Source: Pseudisothecium myosuroides
Taxonomy: Eukaryota; Streptophyta; Bryopsida; Hypnales; Lembophyllaceae
Assembly (NCBI GenBank): GCA_951799445.1
Contig: OX637290.1
Span: forward strand, 22,252,987-22,316,986
Direction: 5' to 3'
DNA length: 64,000 bases
The notes beneath the pieces are model-generated. The model made no database searches and had not been told where the DNA came from. It worked only from the letters and a program-made list of their open reading frames with translations. The translations under genes and the position numbers were made by a program. The stretch's first letter is position 1. Every line of letters starts with the position of its first letter. Positions 58,723 through 64,000 of the stretch are shown piece by piece.

Positions 58723-59751
58723 CTTAATTGGTGTTATGAGTGGCGTTAGCAAATTGAATCTAAGTCCAAAAGGTGTGCATAAATTTAGTCCTTAAAGTAT
58801 CTTCACCATTGCACTTCAAATCAAAATTTGAGTGGCAAGAACTCTTAGCCCCGATCGTGACCCTTTCAATTTAGCTCTTTAAATTACGAACTAAGGTTAG
58901 TCCCCATTTCCACATTTGACATCCACTTTGCCTATTTATAGAGTAAGAAATAAATATTTTTTTTTTTGCATGCAAAGTTTGAAATAGCCTCCATTATTTT
59001 GGAATAGACTCAACTTTAGATGTGTTGAAAATGTCTAAGTGCCTTCACCTTTGGCATCTCAAGGACTAAATTTGAAGATTCCACAATCGTTTATTGAAAT
59101 GGCATATTTTCGAAGGGATTCACTACCAATTTGAGGGCTTGCTTGGTGAGTCCCGGTAGAAATGCTCTAAGACATTTGCTTATATCACTTTTAATACCAA
59201 GTAAAAATATAATCTAAAAAAGTATTTTTAATCAAACTCAAAAGATCCTTGTGAAATATTTGACTCTTTGTGAATCAAAAGACTAGAATGCAACTTTGGT
59301 TTTTTTTGGTCAAGTAAGTGCAATGTCCATATTTCATCTCATTTTGCAAAATTTCTAATGTATATGGGAATTTTTAAGAAATTTTGACTAAAACTCTATT
59401 TTATTCTCTTTGTACAATTGACATTAACTTACCAAAGTCACATTATAATAAATTTAATACGATATTAATATATTGTTCTCATTTTTCTAGTGACAAATTT
59501 TATACCATCACTATTAGGATAAATCAGTCAATAGAAAATAAAAAATTATAGAATACTTAAACTTATGATTACATTGATATGGATATATTGAAAGATTGAA
59601 TAATAAGGACCAATAAATTTAGAAAGTTCTCTCCCGTGTTGCTGCTATACTTCTAACTCAACATATCTCATAGGATTTCCAATTCTAAGTTATGATTTCC
59701 AATGTTAAAACTGGCAAATGGCATAGCAAAGGCAATTTTCATTCAACAATC
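58723..59751. other. AT-rich spacer, nothing recognised
   Basis: No open frame of note and no repeat boundary found. Confidence 0.3.
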
Positions 59752-59969
59752 CGCTATAAGAAACCCGTGTTTTAGGTAATGAGTCTTAATTTTTTTAAAC
59801 GGATTTTAGGTAATGTCAATGTTGACAACCTAATGCTTTTATGTCAACATTGATGTTATATCAGACATTCTTGTTGACATAAAAACATTGGATTGTCAAC
59901 ATTGACATCACCTAAAATTTGTTTAAAAAAATTTGGGCTCATTACCTAAAACGTGAGTTTCTTATAGTG
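59752..59969. repeat. MITE-like hairpin with CRCTATAAGAAAC termini
   Basis: The left end CGCTATAAGAAACCCGTGTT and the right end (reverse complement) CACTATAAGAAACTCACGTT are 218 bp apart. Most of the element is an imperfect palindrome (AGGTAATGTCAATGTTGACA against TGTCAACATTGACATCACCT). AATC flanks both sides (59748-59751 and 59970-59973). The CACTATAAGAAA terminus resembles CACTA-type ends, though that superfamily makes 3-bp duplications. Confidence 0.7.
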
Positions 59970-59973
59970 AATC

Positions 59974-61721
59974 AATGGCCGTAGCCGTTTAGCCAAGGCT
60001 TGCTTACAACAACAATTGTGTGACTAGATGAGGTATTGGTTACAAAGGTCAGAGAAGGAGATGATCACAATTCTATGATGTTTTTTAATTCCTTCAGATT
60101 GGAGTACAACCTCTCTCACATGATGAGAACCTTGTTAGGGCTCCATTATTTTAAACATTTGATTTTAAGCACTTTTCAATTTAGTTAAAAGCAAGGATAT
60201 TATTTTGAGCATTATGAAAAATTGGTGAAGAAGTGGTCTTTCATCTATTTTGTCATATAAGATAATTTTAAAAATAACCTTTCAAATGATTTATTCTTGA
60301 GTTACAAACTTGTTGACTTCTAATATCCTTTGAAAATCCCCCGCATCAAATCCTCGATCACCAAAGTTCTATTGAAGTTCACCTTAATGCAACTTCAATG
60401 CATTTTTACAACCTTGAGATCCAACTTCCAATTAAAAGGGAATAGGATTCTTTTTAAATGCAACTCATTCAACCTTTGTAGTTCATTTTTTTTTTTAAAT
60501 TTAAAATTTAGCTCAACATTGTTTGGCATTTTGAATTTTTTTAAATAAAATTAGTTTTACCCAACCAACTAGGACTTGGATTTGCTAAGGTAATTTCATT
60601 ATTTGTGAAATGTTTATAAAACCTTCCCATCTAGATTTGTACCTCTGATACTAGCTCTTAAGCGTACGTGACTTTTGAGGAATCTTTCTAATAAAGGGAG
60701 TGTGAGAATGGTTCTAGGCAATTTGGAGGTTCATAGGTGAACAATACAAATCTTCACAACTCACCAAAGAGCCTAATCAAGTGAGTCAGTATTCCCTTGT
60801 TTCCTACTAAATATTCTTGTAAATGCCCTCTATATCCTACTACATGGTTCATCTACACTTTCAACATCAATACTTTTATAGGAGTACATGCATGAGTGTA
60901 AACCAAGGTCACAGAGTTGTGGAGGAGATTCTCAAGTTCGTCTAATGCAAGCTTCAAGTGAAGGAAAGATTGGGAGGCATACAGATTTTGGAGTTCATTG
61001 GCATATTATGACCTTGAATTCACCACTTCTTTGTTACGTCCATAGCATTCAATTGCGGTTCTGGATTCTTTGAGTTGAGTTGTGGTCTTCTTTGAGTTGA
61101 GTTGTGTTAGTCTGTGAAGCAATAATTTGAAGTAAAGGTCATGGATGAATCTTGAGAGGGTTTCACTTTATACGTTTTGAATTTTAGGCAAACTATTAAT
61201 GAAGGCAGAGGACCTTCATATTCAAGAAGCTTATGAGTAGAGCCTACCGGAAGATGGTTTTCCTGAAGATAACAGTCTTTGCAAATCTCACCTAAAAATT
61301 AACCACAGGCTTCTTGTCTTTTGTATCCTCAAGGCGTCCTGCATGGAACAGCTCAGCAAAATAAATAGATGAAAGTGTATGCATATGATGCATTAGGAAG
61401 GACAACATTGAAAATTTCCACAGGCATATAAGAAATCCATTTTGCTAGATTACATACTTAGGCAACAGAGATGATCACGTCCGGGTGGGGGATAAGTCAC
61501 AGATCAGAGGTTTCAAAATGGCTGTGTACTTGCGTTGTGCTTCTCATGGTTCAGCATAGTGTCATTCAAGCAACAATTTTTCAGATATTTTTTATGTTGA
61601 TGTTTGTGATTGACTTGATAATCTGTGTTTATGTTTCTGGAGTAAATCTAAACACGTCCGTCTTTCCACTAGGTTTGCTTTGCCTAGAGCAGTCAATTCG
61701 TCTAATTTGCCAGGTTATGAT
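59974..61721. other. Spacer without a recognised gene
   Basis: Short frames at 60888-61073 and 61471-61731 lack family motifs. The 61.2-61.4 kb part is somewhat less AT-rich but gives no reliable exon. Confidence 0.3.
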
Positions 61722-61725
61722 ATGG

Positions 61726-62450
61726 GGGTAGTTGCAAGAAACACCTGCCGATTTTGGCTCAAAACGGCCATTTCACTCCTGTTTGTGGATTTTGGAATAA
61801 TTTTTTTTTAAATAAAATAAAATATGGATAATGTGTAAAGCATTAAAAAAATGATATGTGCAAAAATTCAGACCTAAAAAAATTTATCTCTAAGAGTTAT
61901 GCACGGTCAAAGAGGGTTGAAAAATGCAAGAAAATAGACAATTTGGAATTTAATTCTTAAAAAATAGTAAAAAATTTCAAAAAATTCTCAAAAAAAAAAC
62001 ATTTTTCCTAACTTATATATGCTCCTTTTCACCAATTTTCACTATTGGGAAAATAAAATTGGATTCTCTACACTTGCGCAAAGGTAGTGCACTTTGAACA
62101 CATGTGGAAGATGGAAAATTAACTATTTTTAGAAAATCTTTGGAAGCTTGTGTAACTTTAGTAGAAGTCCTAGTATACCAATTTTGAGCTTCAAATTCGG
62201 AATTTTGGGCAAAAAATAGTACTAAAAACCTTCAAAATGCCCAAGGTAGACATCCAATCGGGGGCAGTTTAAAAATAGTAAAATAATTTTAAAAAAACCC
62301 AAAAAATTACTCAACATCTGCAACTACCACATGTACCTTCATTTCAAGTTTTATAGAAGATGGAAAAACGATGCAAAAGTTATGAGCAAAAAACTACCTG
62401 TCCAAGGTCAAGGGGACAAAAAAAAGATGAAGTGTTTCTTGCAATCACCC
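61726..62450. mobile_element. Terminal-inverted-repeat element, GGGTRRTTGCAAGAAACAC ends
   Basis: The left end GGGTAGTTGCAAGAAACACC and the reverse complement of the right end GGGTGATTGCAAGAAACACT agree in 17 of 20 bases. ATGG flanks both sides (61722-61725, 62451-62454). The length is 725 bp with an AT-rich interior and no coding frame. The 33.5 kb hairpin and the 42.3 kb fragment end in related sequence. Confidence 0.65.
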
Positions 62451-62454
62451 ATGG

Positions 62455-64000
62455 AAGTTGACAATTGCAAGATGTCTCTGTAATGATTTATAGTAACAAA
62501 CCTTACTAAATACGTCACAAATGTTGATGTGGGTATAGCCCAAAAATCCATTCGTGCTGTAGGGAAAATTGCATTGCAACAATATGACAATTGTTTGATG
62601 CTATTGTTGATTGACTACTTCAATTCCTCAAAATGGAGAAGGACTTGTTTGATCGGTACTGTTCGCTACTATTCCATTCAAGATTATCCCATTTTCATTT
62701 CTTTTGCAACAATATCTTATAAATGCTTTCAATTGTTTGTAGCTTTGGCTTCTAGTGACATACATCAAATTGAACATTGAAAAGATCAAGCAATGTGTTC
62801 AGTACATCTCACAAGGTTCATGATTTCACAATGAACTCCATTCTCGGATTACTACGCAATCGAATATGACTCAAAGAATACCTTGTAGTGTCCCAGGGTA
62901 ACATCAAATAGAAAATTACCGTTAAGTGAGGCGAGTATCTCTTTGTGACGCCACTCAGAGCCAATGTTCAAGTTTGAAATCCGTTACATCAAAGAGGACC
63001 CTGTTGTGTGATTGGAAAATGTAGCACAATTGTTTTATACCATCAAGTCAATATGTAATTGGACATAACAAACTCTCCTGACCACAATTGGAATTCATCA
63101 AGAATTAACTACGTTTCTTCTCAAAGAGCCTTGTTGTTCTTGATTGTGCAACGGTCATTATTAAAATTGAAGAAGAAGGGAGCATTTCTGAGTCTACAAA
63201 AGTTCAAACTAAGGCAAAGGATACTAGAATCATTCGAGACCTGATCCCATCTCCTATGCCCACCATGTTACCAACACCAACTCATTGATTCATTCACTTG
63301 GTTGGACTTTTTACAAGAATAAATGCATGCGTTGGCTAAATGTCTATGGCCATTAATCCTTGAAAGGAAATGTGGGCATCTACTGTCATTTAGGTAGTCT
63401 ACTTGTAACCTTGACTTTGAAGTTGCATAAGAAATTCATACATTGAGTGAGAAAAATTTGATCTCAAGAGAGTTTGGATCTTTTGTCTACAATGATCTCT
63501 CCACAGCTCAATACATCTCACAGAAATTGCACTCATACATTTGTAAGAAAATCCTTAAAGTGACACAAATTATGTCTCTACCTTAATGCATTCATATCAT
63601 TCTTCTCTGTGTGCAAATCTATCCTCATATGTCTTAAGATAACTTGCTGAAAACTAAAGCAAGGAAAACACTCAACATTACAATGTCCTTTAGAAACTCC
63701 TAATCAGCATTGACAAAGAGCCTTAAGCCTGTTCTAAGAAGCAACATGGTTGGACATCCAAATTAGCTTTACCAAAAAATTAACTTAGCAAATCTAATAG
63801 ACAACTACAACTACCCTTCAATACTCTACATTTGTTGTAGGATAGCCCATGGTATAAGATCCTTTCTCATACGAAATGGATCCCACACAAGCGCAATGGA
63901 CTCACTGATAGTGGGAAGCAAATGCACTCCAACAATTACACCGCCATCATTCTTCACAACGACAATTCAAAAGAAAGAAAATTACCCCCACAAGTTGAAA
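62455..64000. other. Right-edge spacer, nothing recognised
   Basis: Composition is intermediate, and several short frames have no family match. A 43-codon minus-strand reading near 62870-62990 looks protein-like but has no credible borders (see rejected list). Confidence 0.3.

Noticed and set aside
62870..62990. Minus-strand peptide-like reading with EWRHKEIL, loosely like the EWRNR motif of DUF1348
   Set aside because: It is open for only 43 codons, lacks a start or matching splice sites, and the rest of the motif set is absent.

Overview
The window is nuclear DNA from a land plant. Long AT-rich stretches, dense in non-autonomous transposons, separate a few intron-containing genes of higher GC. 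A leucine-rich-repeat gene at the left edge matches the axonemal dynein assembly factor DNAAF1/ODA7, which points to a plant with swimming sperm (bryophyte, lycophyte, fern or similar). The tandem MiAMP1-type antimicrobial peptide genes and the plant-style lipid A pathway gene fit this. A moss is my best guess; the species cannot be fixed from the sequence.

Layout. 1.8-4.6 kb (minus): five exons of a DNAAF1-like gene, running off the left side. 6.2-6.4 kb: a perfect palindrome. 7.75-9.58 kb: a 5'-truncated LINE with poly(A) and target-site duplication. 11.1-11.5 kb: a small membrane protein. 17.4-20.2 kb (plus): a five-exon Myb/SANT-like DNA-binding protein with polyQ and polyG tracts. 23.9-27.1 kb (plus): an eight-exon lipid-A-disaccharide synthase (LpxB), convergent with a single-exon glutathionyl-hydroquinone reductase at 27.3-28.2 kb (minus). 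39.1-53.5 kb (plus): three copies of a MiAMP1-like secreted peptide gene, two intact and one broken. 44.5-44.8 kb (minus): the last two exons of an unrecognised Cys-rich protein. 56.0-57.3 kb (minus): a two-exon NTF2-like DUF1348 protein.

The strongest unexplained structure is a repeat family of about 930 bp with ends TTAA-CCCCTAAAGG and CCTTTAGGGG-TTAA. It has six full-length copies (15.3, 30.2, 40.8, 45.7, 47.6, 51.2 kb) and several partial ones. One copy sits inside a tandem array whose neighbouring units show the empty site, so TTAA is the duplicated target, as in piggyBac-type transposition. All copies share an internal motif about 105-130 bp from one end. No copy encodes a transposase. 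Other elements include a 1.07 kb hairpin with 9-bp flanking repeats, a PIF/Harbinger-like insertion with TAA duplication in a MiAMP1 leader intron, a Stowaway-like MITE in an intron, and several smaller foldback elements.

The genes do not form a pathway. LpxB and the hydroquinone reductase are simply convergent neighbours. The MiAMP1 genes are a local duplication cluster. No tRNA, rRNA or CRISPR array was found.
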